Assembly: GCA_949439935.1 (NCBI GenBank)
Contig: CASRZA010000005.1
Location: 1-35,930 of the forward strand
Reading direction: 5' to 3'
Source of the DNA: an uncultured Bacilli bacterium
GTDB taxonomy: Bacteria > Bacillota_I > Bacilli_A > RF39 > UBA660
Length of the DNA stretch: 35,930 nt
Position numbers and translations under genes: made by a program. Shown piece by piece: positions 8,965-19,001 of the stretch. Numbering within the stretch: the stretch's first letter is position 1; every line of letters starts with the position of its first letter. Under the pieces are notes generated by a model. That model did no database searches and was not told where the DNA came from. It saw nothing but the letters and a program-made list of their open reading frames with translations.

Positions 8965-9066
8965 TTGGAAGAACGAACATTTAAAAACATTAAAAGGAAA
9001 GATAGAACATCTTCCAAAAAAAGCCATTTTAACTTTATAAAAAATAGAAACGAGGAAAAACGATGA
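8965..9066 (+). CDS. Putative 33 aa basic leader peptide (TTG start; MEERTFKNIKRKDRTSSKKSHFNFIKNRNEEKR), stop overlapping thrS start (ATGA)
   Basis: AAGGAGG at 8951-8957, 7 nt before TTG; open to TGA 9064-9066. Confidence 0.4.
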   Translation: MEERTFKNIKRKDRTSSKKSHFNFIKNRNEEKR

Positions 9067-10799
9067 GAAATTTTAAAGAAGAAAAAGAATTGAATACGCT
9101 TAATCACAGCTGTGCACACATGCTTGCCCAAGCAGTAAAACATCTATATCCAGAAGCAAAATTTTGGGTAGGACCAGTAGTCGACGAAGGTTTCTACTAC
9201 GATATAGACTTAGGCGATAAAGTGATCACTGAAGAAGACATTCCAAAGATCGAATCTGAAATGAAAAAACTCGCCAAAGATGGAAAATACATCGTTAGAA
9301 ATGAAATCTCCAAAGAAGAAGCACTAGAAATGTTCAAAGGCGACGAATACAAGATCGATTTGATAAGTAGAATGGATGAAGCCGATACAGTCATCTCATG
9401 CTATACTCAAGGAGACTTTACAGACTTATGTCGAGGACCTCACGTCGAATCTACAAAACTTTTAAAAAACTTCAAACTGATAAAATTTAGTGGAGCATAT
9501 TGGAAGGGCGATGCTAAAAACAAGATGCTTCAAAGAATATATGGAGTTTGCTTTCCGACTAAAGAAGAGCTGGAGGCTCACTTACAAGATTTAGAGGAAG
9601 CAAAAGAAAGAGATCATAGGAAACTAGGAAAAGACTTAGGCATCTTTATGTTCGCGGATTTAGTAGGAAAAGGTCTACCGATGTGGTTACCAAACGGTTT
9701 CATCTTGAGACACACTCTTCAAGAGTACATCACGAACAAAGAATTGTCTCTTGGATATAAACACGTCATGACTCCATCTTTAGGAAACGTAGAACTATAT
9801 AAGACGAGTGGTCACTGGGATCATTACAAAGACGACATGTTCCCTATGATGGAACTCGAAAACGAGGCATACGTCTTGAGGCCGATGAACTGTCCTCACC
9901 ACATGATGATATACAAGAATTTTTTACATTCGTATAGGGACTTACCACTTCGCATGGCCGAGATCGCAAACGACTTTAGATATGAAGCATCTGGAGCTTG
10001 CTGTGGTATAGAAAGAACGAGAGCTTTCACTCAAAACGACTCTCACATCTTCTGTACACCTGATCAGATTGCCAGTGAAGTTCAAGGCGTAATCGACTTA
10101 ATTCTAGATGTATATAAGGATTTCGGCTTTGAAAACTATAAATTTAGGTTATCTTTAAGAGATAAAGAAAATACCGAAAAATACTTCGGAAACGATGAAC
10201 TTTGGGAAAAGAGCGAAAGTGCTTTAAGAGAGATTCTTAAAAACTCAGGAGCAGAATTCTACGAAGAAGAAGGAGAAGCAGCATTTTATGGACCTAAGAT
10301 CGACGTCCAAGTAAAAAGTGCGATAGGACACGACGTAACTTTATCGACGGTGCAACTAGACTATCAATTACCGGAAAGATTCGAACTAGAATACATAAAT
10401 GAAGAAGGACAAAAAGCTAGACCAGTCGTCATCCATAGAGCAATACTCGGTTCTTTAGATCGTTTTGTCGCATTCTTACTTGAAGAGACGAAAGGAATAT
10501 TACCTGTTTGGCTCGCACCTGTACAAGTTTATGTAATACCTGTCAACAACGAGATCCATTTAGATTATGCGAAATCCATCTACGAAAAATTAAAAGAGGC
10601 AGGCTTCCGAGTAGAACTAGACGACAGAAACGAAAAGCTTTCATACAAGATGCGTGAGAGTCAAATAAAGAAAATACCTGTAACGTTGATACTCGGAGAC
10701 AAGGAAGCCACAGATAATGTCGTAAGTTACAGGCTCATGGGTTCAAGAGATACTACGACAGTATCACTAGACGAACTGATAGAATACTTAAATAAATAG
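9063..10799 (+). CDS. thrS: Threonyl-tRNA synthetase without N-terminal TGS domain
   Basis: HSCAHMLAQAVKHLYP, RPMNCPHHMMIYK, anticodon-binding C-terminus; begins directly at the second additional domain. Confidence 0.97.
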   Translation: MRNFKEEKELNTLNHSCAHMLAQAVKHLYPEAKFWVGPVVDEGFYYDIDLGDKVITEEDIPKIESEMKKLAKDGKYIVRNEISKEEALEMFKGDEYKIDLISRMDEADTVISCYTQGDFTDLCRGPHVESTKLLKNFKLIKFSGAYWKGDAKNKMLQRIYGVCFPTKEELEAHLQDLEEAKERDHRKLGKDLGIFMFADLVGKGLPMWLPNGFILRHTLQEYITNKELSLGYKHVMTPSLGNVELYKTSGHWDHYKDDMFPMMELENEAYVLRPMNCPHHMMIYKNFLHSYRDLPLRMAEIANDFRYEASGACCGIERTRAFTQNDSHIFCTPDQIASEVQGVIDLILDVYKDFGFENYKFRLSLRDKENTEKYFGNDELWEKSESALREILKNSGAEFYEEEGEAAFYGPKIDVQVKSAIGHDVTLSTVQLDYQLPERFELEYINEEGQKARPVVIHRAILGSLDRFVAFLLEETKGILPVWLAPVQVYVIPVNNEIHLDYAKSIYEKLKEAGFRVELDDRNEKLSYKMRESQIKKIPVTLILGDKEATDNVVSYRLMGSRDTTTVSLDELIEYLNK

Positions 10800-10808
10800 G
10801 AGAAGATT

Positions 10809-11222
10809 ATGAATTTGAATTTAATAACGTTAAACACGAGGGGGAGAGTAGACTTCGACGAAGAAGTCGACATGAGTACTTGCAAAGATGACAGAATTCT
10901 TTCTTTCGAGAGAGTCCATGTAAAAGGAGCGATCCTCGACAATGGAACTGATGAATACGAAATAGATCTCGAAATAAAAGGTCGAATAAACCTTAAAAGC
11001 TCGATCAATGAAACACCAGTACCGTTGAAATTAGATATAAAATATTCAGATTTTATAAACAATTTAGTCGAGAAATACAAAAACAGTTCAAATTCACTTG
11101 ATATTTTGCCAATTATATGGGAGAATATATTACTGGAAATCCCCATTCGCGCGGTAAACGAAACTGATACTTTCGAAACGACACATGGCGAAGGCTGGGA
11201 AATACTCGAAGATGATGAGTAA
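10809..11222 (+). CDS. YceD/DUF177 family protein
   Basis: Position directly upstream of rpmF; FERVHVKGAILDNGTDEYEIDLEIKGRI. Confidence 0.7.
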   Translation: MNLNLITLNTRGRVDFDEEVDMSTCKDDRILSFERVHVKGAILDNGTDEYEIDLEIKGRINLKSSINETPVPLKLDIKYSDFINNLVEKYKNSSNSLDILPIIWENILLEIPIRAVNETDTFETTHGEGWEILEDDE

Positions 11223-11243
11223 GATAAAAGGAGGGAATTAAAT

Positions 11244-11444
11244 ATGGCAGTTCCATTTAGAAGAACAAGTAAAACTAAAAAAAGAATGCGTCGTACACAT
11301 TTAAAGAAAACTGTCCCTGGAATGACTGTTTGCTCAAACTGTGGTGCATCAATTAAACCACACAGAGTTTGTACAGAATGTGGTTTCTATAAAAATAAAG
11401 AAGCCATCAATACGACAAGCGTCACTGCTGAAGAAGAAAAATAG
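11244..11444 (+). CDS. rpmF: 50S ribosomal protein L32 (zinc-binding form)
   Basis: [24 protein letters not shown]…CTECG. Confidence 0.97.
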   Translation: MAVPFRRTSKTKKRMRRTHLKKTVPGMTVCSNCGASIKPHRVCTECGFYKNKEAINTTSVTAEEEK

Positions 11445-11577
11445 TTCTTCTTTTTCTTTTATTAAAGCAAAATCGCCGATCATGCTACTTGACAAATAGT
11501 TTGCAACTGATGCTAGAACACTTTACAATGGCGGACTTTTATTATAGAATATATTAAGTGAAGAGAGGTCGTTCTAG

Positions 11578-12729
11578 ATGATTACACAAAACCATGTAGA
11601 TAAACGAGACATGATACTTATGCAACTCGCCCATTACTTTATCACGGTTGAAAATTACACCCCGATCGTTGTAAAAGGCGTCAAAAACGAGATATGGCTT
11701 GAAAACATAGAAGCTCCATACAAGATTATAAGAATAAACGGAAACTATATTCACAATAACGAGCAGATGAATTTGGATTTATTCAAGATAGAAAATATCG
11801 TAAGACAAGTAAAACGTAAGACTCTGAGTTTTAGTGTTAAAACTTTAAATATTTTATTAGATGTCGGTTCGACTGTCGAAGTACGTGGAGAAAAAAAGAT
11901 AGAATCTGTTTTTATAGATGCCAACAAAGGCATAAAAAAGAACAAACAGATAAATAGTTTATATCCAGAATTGAAGAATAACCTAGTAGATACTACCGAT
12001 GGGCTTGAGTTCGTAATAAACATCACTAATGATATAAATACCAAGACAGAGGAAGAGAACAGAGAATACGAGAGAGTATTCAGTAAGAAGCCGAACATAA
12101 TAACTCATGTACTCATCGCAATAAACATCATTTTATTCATCGTAACTACTATTGGGATATTGACAGAAAGATTCGACTTGGCTATGAGTTTAGCCTTGAA
12201 TAAAGGATTTGTCGTGAATGGACAGATATATAGACTGATTACAGCGGCTTTTATGCACGTCAATATCTTTCACTTACTTATGAACATGTACGCACTTTAT
12301 ATCATAGGTGGACAAGTAGAATCCTATATCGGTAAAGCCAAATACCTGAGCATTTATCTGTTCAGTGCGATAATAGGTAACCTACTATCATGCGTAGTAA
12401 ACGGATTCTCTGGACTATCATTAGGTGCAAGCGGAGCGATATTCGGTCTGATGGGAACACTCGTCTATTTCGGTTATCATTACAGACTATATTTAGACAA
12501 TGCCCTTAAAACACAGATACTTCCTATTATACTATTAAATTTAATGATAGGTTTTATGATTCCTAATATAGACAATTCGGCTCATATAGGTGGATTAGTC
12601 GGTGGACTATTTTCGACGATGGCTTTAGGGATCGAAAGAAAATCCACTAAACAAGATACTATAAATGGAATAATATGTTCCATCATTACTTTGAGCTTCT
12701 TGTGTTATCTAGTATTTTTCGCTAGATAG
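11578..12729 (+). CDS. Rhomboid family intramembrane serine protease with N-terminal soluble domain
   Basis: HVNIFHLLMNMYALYIIG; catalytic GASGAIFGL; AHIGGLVGG. Confidence 0.93.
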   Translation: MITQNHVDKRDMILMQLAHYFITVENYTPIVVKGVKNEIWLENIEAPYKIIRINGNYIHNNEQMNLDLFKIENIVRQVKRKTLSFSVKTLNILLDVGSTVEVRGEKKIESVFIDANKGIKKNKQINSLYPELKNNLVDTTDGLEFVINITNDINTKTEEENREYERVFSKKPNIITHVLIAINIILFIVTTIGILTERFDLAMSLALNKGFVVNGQIYRLITAAFMHVNIFHLLMNMYALYIIGGQVESYIGKAKYLSIYLFSAIIGNLLSCVVNGFSGLSLGASGAIFGLMGTLVYFGYHYRLYLDNALKTQILPIILLNLMIGFMIPNIDNSAHIGGLVGGLFSTMALGIERKSTKQDTINGIICSIITLSFLCYLVFFAR

Positions 12730-12784
12730 CCTTTTTTCTTTCTAAAATCTATGATATAATGTTCCAAAAGAAAGAGGGAGTACT

Positions 12785-13597
12785 GTGGACAAAAAGATTT
12801 TTTACGTAATAGGAGCTATTTTTATAGGAGCAATATTATTTACAACTAGTTATATCATAGCAGAAAATAAACTTAAAGATGCGAACATAAAAAATAACGA
12901 CTATGAAAAACCTGAAATAAAAGATTCTATTTCTTTTAAAAGTGTTAAAACTAACGGAAAAAAGATCGTCGAAAGCTTTACGATCGCTATGAATGGCAAA
13001 AAGAGTACATTTGAAGTCGAATTCTCGACGACAAAAAATGAAACAGATACGGAGATAAAAGGAACTTTTAAAAAAGAAACTCTCTTCCTTAAAAGTAGAT
13101 CGAACGAAGATATTTCGAAAGAATTAGACGAAAAAACTGTAAAAAATCTTTTCTCTGAAAAGAACTTTCAATTTATAAAAGGCTCTGATGAAAAGACATA
13201 TCTTCTCGTTCTTGCAAATATCGATTCAAAAGGGGAAAAAGAAGATTTTTTGTACATATTGAACGATAAATTTGAACTACTCGAGGGGGACATGAATTAC
13301 AACGGATGTGGAAAAAACAATGCTCTAACTGTAAGATCTGATAAAGCTAAATACACTTTAGAAAACACTCCTTCTCTATATCACGATCAATTCGATGTGT
13401 GTAAAGATCAAACCGATTGTATGATAAACGTCAAGATCGAAGACTCAAAGATACATTACCTAAAAGTTTTTCCCAAATATGAAGAATTCGACTTCGGAAG
13501 CATCGAAGAAAGAATCTATACTATAAACGACAATAGGCTTAATTATACGGTTGAAAATACATACAGAATAGCATCCGCAACCCATCAAGTTTGTTAA
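12785..13597 (+). CDS. Uncharacterised membrane-anchored/exported protein (GTG start)
   Basis: N-terminal hydrophobic segment FYVIGAIFIGAILFTTSYIIA; AGAGGGAG RBS. Confidence 0.75.
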   Translation: MDKKIFYVIGAIFIGAILFTTSYIIAENKLKDANIKNNDYEKPEIKDSISFKSVKTNGKKIVESFTIAMNGKKSTFEVEFSTTKNETDTEIKGTFKKETLFLKSRSNEDISKELDEKTVKNLFSEKNFQFIKGSDEKTYLLVLANIDSKGEKEDFLYILNDKFELLEGDMNYNGCGKNNALTVRSDKAKYTLENTPSLYHDQFDVCKDQTDCMINVKIEDSKIHYLKVFPKYEEFDFGSIEERIYTINDNRLNYTVENTYRIASATHQVC

Positions 13598-13820
13598 ACA
13601 GCTACAGCCAGTTTTTTCTTAAATCTTTAATAGCAAGAAAAATGATGCAAAATAATATCTAAAAGGCTTAAAACCTTTTTTTTGATAAAAATTTAAAATA
13701 GGACACTAATATTATCGATCGTTGTGCTCTTTAAGGTCTGCATTTTAAAATTTTTTCATAAAAAAATGAGAAAAATGAAAGTTATCCGGAATAATAATAG
13801 TAGAGGGGTATAAAAATCCC

Positions 13821-14722
13821 TTGAAGATAGACTACAGTATCACAGACAAATACAAAACTAGTTTAGTTAAATATGCTGAATGACTGACCGATGAAGATAT
13901 AGTGCCTATCACGTATGACGTCATGTTTAAAGCTATGCTTGCAAATTCGAAGAATAAAAAGTACCTTTGTAGATTACTCTCTTTGTTATTCGAGATAAGC
14001 GAAGAAGAAGCTATGAAAAGTTTTAGATACTCGAAGAACGAACTCGATAGAGACAACGTGAGAAGTAGAGCGAATATCGTAGACATAGTGGGAACTCTAG
14101 GAAAGACGAAAGTGAATATCGAGATGAACAAGACTAACACGATTCCTAGAAATGTCCACTATTTGGAAGTCCTATCGAAAGAAGACATCTTGTCGGGAAC
14201 AAAATTTGGCGAAAGAAACTTGACAGTGCAGGTAAACTTAACCGACATATGCTTCAAAGGAGACAAGACAGTAAACTACTTTTGTAAGCAAGATATCTCA
14301 GATCGAACGATGGGTAACGAAGTTTTAGTAAATGCAAGCATACCAATGATCCGAAAAAAGATGTACACTTTAGGAGAAGAAAGTCTCGATGAGATAAGAG
14401 GTATGTAGCGATAGTAACAATGGATAAAAAGAAGGAAGCCGAGAAGTTAGCGAAAGGAGATGAACTGTACATGGAATACATAAAAGATGCGAAGAAGGCT
14501 GAGAAGAGTACTAGTTATTATGACGGCTTCGATTACGAAGTGCACTTGGCTGCGTACTACACTCAAGTTGGGATTAGAAAAGGTCTCGAAGAAAGTCATA
14601 AAGAACGTGACAAAGCGATTCTAAAAATGGTTAAAATGGGAATTCCGATGGAGACGATTTTAAAGTGTTATTAGTTATCTAGAGAAGAAATCGAAAAGAT
14701 AAATGATAAAATCGACGAATGA
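13821..14722 (+). pseudogene. Decayed PD-(D/E)XK (Rpn/TIGR01784-like) transposase/nuclease
   Basis: Family-like blocks ITYDVMFKAMLANSKNKKYLCRLLSLLF…KVNIEMN…YYTQVGIRKGLEESHKE; in-frame TGA 13881, TAG at 14406, frame change to 14420 ORF, TAG after KCY followed by LSREEIEKI. Confidence 0.75.
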
Positions 14723-14778
14723 TTTTGTATTCTTTCAAGAAATACTTGTTAAATAACCGATTTTTTGTTATTATATTG

Positions 14779-14885
14779 TTGGCTTTAAGCCAAATAAACA
14801 CCGATATGAATTTACTCATCGAGTGGCTTTTCTAGCTGTTGAGTTTTGGAAATATCGGGGTGAAATAACGAAGGAGGAAAAAAAC
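14779..14885 (+). promoter_or_regulatory. Structured 5' leader of rpsB
   Basis: TTGGCT-TTA-AGCCAA hairpin, then long-range CACCGATAT (14799-14807)/ATATCGGGGTG (14852-14862) pairing. Confidence 0.45.
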
Positions 14886-15746
14886 ATGGCTGTAGTTTCT
14901 ATGAGTTATCTTTTAGAAGCTGGTGTTCATTTTGGACATCAAACAAAAAGATGGAACCCTAAAATGAAGGAATACATCTTTACTGCAAGAGACGATATAT
15001 ACATTATCGACCTTGAAAAAACCGTTGCATGCATGGAAGCAGCATACGAAGAACTAAAAAAAATAAGTGAAAATGGAGGAAAATTCTTATTCGTCGGAAC
15101 TAAGAAGCAAGCTAGCGAAGTCTCTAAGGAAGAAGCACTCAGAAGTGAATCTTTCTACGTAACGGAAAGATGGCTTGGAGGAACTCTTACGAACTTCCGT
15201 ACAATCAGAAGAAGAGTCAAGAGATTAGAAGAAATCGAAAAGATGGAAGCAGATGGTACATTTGAACTTCTACCTAAAAAAGAAGTAATCGGTATCAAAA
15301 AAGAATACGAAAAGTTAAACAAAGTATTATCTGGTATCCGCGATATGGAAAAATTGCCTGACGCTATGATAATCGTCGATCCTAAAAAAGAGATCAACGC
15401 TATTAGAGAAGCGAGAAAGTTAAACATTCCAGTATTCGGATTAGTAGATACTAACTGCGATCCAGACGACGTAGATTTCGTAATTCCTGCAAATGACGAC
15501 GCTGTTCGTTCAGTAAAAGTCGTTTTAGGAGTCCTTAATAACGCTATATGCGAAGGAAAGAATTTACCTTTAGTAGACTATATAACTGAGGAAGAAGGTA
15601 CAGGAAAAGAAGGAAAAAAGCCTCTACAAACTGAACCTAAGACTATAGATTACTCAAAAAAGACAGTTGCAGAACTTAGAGAACTAGCAGAAAAAGCTGG
15701 AATCGAAGGAACTAGCACTATGAAAAAAGAAGAGCTAAACAAATAA
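14886..15746 (+). CDS. rpsB: 30S ribosomal protein S2
   Basis: [40 protein letters not shown] before ATG 14886 (track start 14823 too early). Confidence 0.98.
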   Translation: MAVVSMSYLLEAGVHFGHQTKRWNPKMKEYIFTARDDIYIIDLEKTVACMEAAYEELKKISENGGKFLFVGTKKQASEVSKEEALRSESFYVTERWLGGTLTNFRTIRRRVKRLEEIEKMEADGTFELLPKKEVIGIKKEYEKLNKVLSGIRDMEKLPDAMIIVDPKKEINAIREARKLNIPVFGLVDTNCDPDDVDFVIPANDDAVRSVKVVLGVLNNAICEGKNLPLVDYITEEEGTGKEGKKPLQTEPKTIDYSKKTVAELRELAEKAGIEGTSTMKKEELNK

Positions 15747-15768
15747 TATTAAATTAGGAGGAAAAAAT

Positions 15769-16641
15769 ATGATAACTGCACAGATGGTTAACGAACTTAG
15801 AACTATGACGGGAGCAGGTATGATGGACTGCAAAAAAGCTTTAACAGAGACTAATGGAGACATGGAAGCTGCTGTCGAATTTCTAAGAGATAAAGGTATA
15901 GCAAAAGCTGCGAAGAAAGCTGGCAGAATTGCTGCTGAAGGACTAGCAAATGTCTATATCGATGGAAACAAAGCTGCTATCATCGAGGTAAATAGTGAAA
16001 CAGACTTCGTAAGTAAAAATGAAAACTTTACTTCTATGGTCGACGAAATTGGAAAAGCTGTAGTCGAAGGAAACGTTTCAAATTTAGAAGAAGCTCTTAA
16101 GGCTAAAACTTCTGAAGGAACCGTTGAAGAGTTGATCGTAGCTAAGACTGCTACTATAGGAGAAAAACTTTCACTTCGCCGTATAGAAATTAGAACAAAA
16201 GCTGATGACGAAGTTTTTGGTACATATCTACACATGGGTGGAAAGATCGCAGTCTTAACTGTAGTTAAGGGTGCTAACGAAGAAGTAGCAAAAGACGTTG
16301 CGATGCAAGCTGCTGCGATGAAACCAGAGTACTTAAACGAAGAAAGCGTACCTGCTGAAAGAGTCGAAAAAGAGAAAAAATTCTTAGTCGAACAAGCTAT
16401 GGAAGAAGGAAAACCTGCCGATATAGCTGAAAAGATGGTTGCAGGTAGACTTAAGAAGTTCTTTAAAGAGATCTGCCTAGTAGATCAAGCATTCATCAAA
16501 GACGGAGACATCGACGTTAAAACATACGTTAAAAACAACGGTGGAAGCGTCTTAGATATGGTTCGCTTCGAAGTAGGCGAAGGAATGGAACACCGTTCTG
16601 AAAACTTTGCTGACGAAGTAATGAGTCAATTGAACAACTAA
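15769..16641 (+). CDS. tsf: Translation elongation factor Ts
   Basis: VNELRTMTGAGMMDCKKAL; follows rpsB. Confidence 0.98.
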   Translation: MITAQMVNELRTMTGAGMMDCKKALTETNGDMEAAVEFLRDKGIAKAAKKAGRIAAEGLANVYIDGNKAAIIEVNSETDFVSKNENFTSMVDEIGKAVVEGNVSNLEEALKAKTSEGTVEELIVAKTATIGEKLSLRRIEIRTKADDEVFGTYLHMGGKIAVLTVVKGANEEVAKDVAMQAAAMKPEYLNEESVPAERVEKEKKFLVEQAMEEGKPADIAEKMVAGRLKKFFKEICLVDQAFIKDGDIDVKTYVKNNGGSVLDMVRFEVGEGMEHRSENFADEVMSQLNN

Positions 16642-16642
16642 T

Positions 16643-17203
16643 ATGAAAAACAAGACACTTCGAATAATTCTCGATTTAGTCTTGATCGTTGTAGGCATCA
16701 TATTCCTAGTCATTGGGATAAAAGATGCCTACAATTTCTATATTGAGAACAAAATTGAGGATAATGTTCGTTTTAAAAAAAGCTATGCTTCGGTACCTAA
16801 AGATAATATTTATAGATACGTAACCATCGAAGAAGCAGACGAAATTCTCTCAAATAAAACAGGCCTAATACTTCTCGGCAGAACTGATGATCCTTGGATG
16901 CAAGTTTTGGTGAAGCCTTTAAATGACATCGTCAAGGAACACTTTGATACTATCTACTACTTAGAACTAGATGAATTAAGCAACAGCGAGAAGAAAAAAG
17001 TCGATACGTCTCCGATCAGAACTCGCTTAGAGGATATGGAATTGCCATATATTTTCATAGTTAAAGATGGGAATATATTAGGTGAAATTGACAAATCAGA
17101 TCTCATAGATGATGAATTTGAAGGAGCGCCGATAGAATACTTCGACGATGAACATTTGATAGAATTAGAAAACAAGTTATCAAAAATTGCAGAGTTAAAA
17201 TGA
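16643..17203 (+). CDS. Membrane-anchored thioredoxin-fold-like protein without CxxC
   Basis: N-terminal TM; GLILLGRTDDPWMQVLVKPLNDIVKEHFDTIYYLELDE resembles thioredoxin-like 'GRPTCPxC' segments; ELPYIFIVKDGNIL like the cis-Pro region. Confidence 0.6.
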   Translation: MKNKTLRIILDLVLIVVGIIFLVIGIKDAYNFYIENKIEDNVRFKKSYASVPKDNIYRYVTIEEADEILSNKTGLILLGRTDDPWMQVLVKPLNDIVKEHFDTIYYLELDELSNSEKKKVDTSPIRTRLEDMELPYIFIVKDGNILGEIDKSDLIDDEFEGAPIEYFDDEHLIELENKLSKIAELK

Positions 17204-17306
17204 CTTTGCTTTTTTTAATTCAAAATTTTTGAATTTTTGCGAAATTATGACTTTAAAAAAAATACTTCTTCTGCTATAATAGAGTATAAAATGTGGAGGA
17301 AAAATT

Positions 17307-18281
17307 ATGTCAAGAGAATTGCTGAGTGATTATAAAGATAGACTAATGGAAAGACATGGATATGATGAAGGATTTGCCCAAGATTTAGCTGTAATGGCGG
17401 ACTCTATAATAGATTACTATGGTCCGGCATACAAAGATACAGTCGAAGAAGCGATCCTCTCGACCAAATACATCATTTCTAAAAGACTTAAAAACAGCAT
17501 AATATACGAAAGACCAGATAGCATTATCAAACGCGAACTGACGGATTGCATCACCGACAAGAAAGAGCCTATAAATGGACCTATAGGAGCATCAGCACCA
17601 TCTATTTCTTTCAATGGAACAGACTTTCACATCGACTCTATAGAAAGAGTTGTAGCCTTACCACATTACTTTGATTCGAATAACCCAGACTCTATGGCAG
17701 GAATAACTCGCGAGACGTTGGGGATAATAGACGAATATCTTCGCGGATACGAAATTGACGGAGAAAATTTAATAATCAGGAGAGGTCTTTCAGAACAGAT
17801 CGAAAAATTGAGCGTATCTTTAGACGGAAAGGTCGATAGAGAACCGATCGATAATTTCGGTATGAGTTTAGAAGAGGGTATTCTTAAGTACGACACATTG
17901 TCTATAATTAGAGAATCCTATGATCCAACCTATGATTCTTCACAAGAAACGGCTTCACGCCTCATCGCTGGATTCATCTCAGATGGATTAGAATTACGAG
18001 ACGTTTTAAGAGAAGGTCGCATAACTAAAAATATAGAGCTACTTAGAGAGGCCCTAGCATCGCGATTTGGCACGGATTTAGATGAATTATCTAGGAGAAT
18101 GGATTATCTATCTAACCTCGAAAAATCTAAGTTAAATAATCTATATGATGCATGCAGAGCCAAACAATTAGATGAAACTATAGATAGGTATTTTGAAAAA
18201 TCCGTTGCGCCAGCGTTCTTATCTCCTCAAGCCGATCTTGAAGCAGAAATTCCGTCAGGCTTTAGACCATCGGGTATGTAA
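17307..18281 (+). CDS. Uncharacterised 324 aa protein
   Basis: ORF with GGAGG RBS, tightly linked to the next gene. Confidence 0.8.
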   Translation: MSRELLSDYKDRLMERHGYDEGFAQDLAVMADSIIDYYGPAYKDTVEEAILSTKYIISKRLKNSIIYERPDSIIKRELTDCITDKKEPINGPIGASAPSISFNGTDFHIDSIERVVALPHYFDSNNPDSMAGITRETLGIIDEYLRGYEIDGENLIIRRGLSEQIEKLSVSLDGKVDREPIDNFGMSLEEGILKYDTLSIIRESYDPTYDSSQETASRLIAGFISDGLELRDVLREGRITKNIELLREALASRFGTDLDELSRRMDYLSNLEKSKLNNLYDACRAKQLDETIDRYFEKSVAPAFLSPQADLEAEIPSGFRPSGM

Positions 18282-18282
18282 C

Positions 18283-18993
18283 ATGGACTTTAAAAACGTC
18301 GACTGGAAAGAGGGCACTGCGCCTCTTTTAACTTATTTAAATACGATAAGCGAACCGACCTACAGAGATTTTTTAAAAAAAATAACTCCCGGAGAATTTA
18401 CAATTTTGGGAGTACGCATACCTATTTTAAGAAATATCGCCAAAACGATCTACGCTGGCAATTATAAAAATTTCCTCGCGACAGATGACGAAGATATATA
18501 TGAACTTAAACTATTAAAAGGACTAGTCATAGGAAAAATTAAAGACTTGGAAGAATATAAATCATATTTTAACGAATTCATACCAAAGATAGACAACTGG
18601 GCAATATGTGATACTTTTCTGTCTAGTTCAAAAATAATAACCGAAGATAGACCATACTTTTTCGACCTGAGTAGAAAATTGTTACAACCTCGAGATGAGT
18701 ATAAAAATAGAATAGCATTCGTCATACTCCTAGACTACTTTGTCGACAGAGAATACTTAAATAAAATATTCGATCTTATAAAAGATTATAGAAGCGAGCA
18801 TTACTATTCTAACATGGCTCTCGCATGGTTATTGTCCGTCATGTATGCTAAATTTCCACAAGAGACAAAAGAATACTTATTAAAAAACATGTTCGATATA
18901 GAAGTCTCTAAGTATATGATCCGCAAAATAAAAGACTCATACAGAGTCAGTAAAGAAGATAAAGCTTGGTTAGACGTCAACTACACAGTTTGA
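18283..18993 (+). CDS. DNA alkylation repair protein (AlkD-like, HEAT-repeat)
   Basis: GVRIPILRNIAKTI, DNWAICDTFLSSSK, MALAWLLSVMYAKFP; start revised from 18193 to ATG 18283. Confidence 0.88.
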   Translation: MDFKNVDWKEGTAPLLTYLNTISEPTYRDFLKKITPGEFTILGVRIPILRNIAKTIYAGNYKNFLATDDEDIYELKLLKGLVIGKIKDLEEYKSYFNEFIPKIDNWAICDTFLSSSKIITEDRPYFFDLSRKLLQPRDEYKNRIAFVILLDYFVDREYLNKIFDLIKDYRSEHYYSNMALAWLLSVMYAKFPQETKEYLLKNMFDIEVSKYMIRKIKDSYRVSKEDKAWLDVNYTV

Positions 18994-19001
18994 CGTTTTT
19001 T
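18974..19001 (+). terminator. Terminator inside the convergent CDS overlap (ACGTCAA…TTGACGT-TTTTT)
   Basis: Perfect 7 bp stem with T run; stops of both genes lie in its loop/stem. Confidence 0.65.

Noticed and set aside
13881-13883. TGA in the PD-(D/E)XK frame as evidence for Trp recoding (code 4)
   Set aside because: Housekeeping genes use TGG for Trp and terminate with TGA (e.g. mutS), and the same locus has further lesions.
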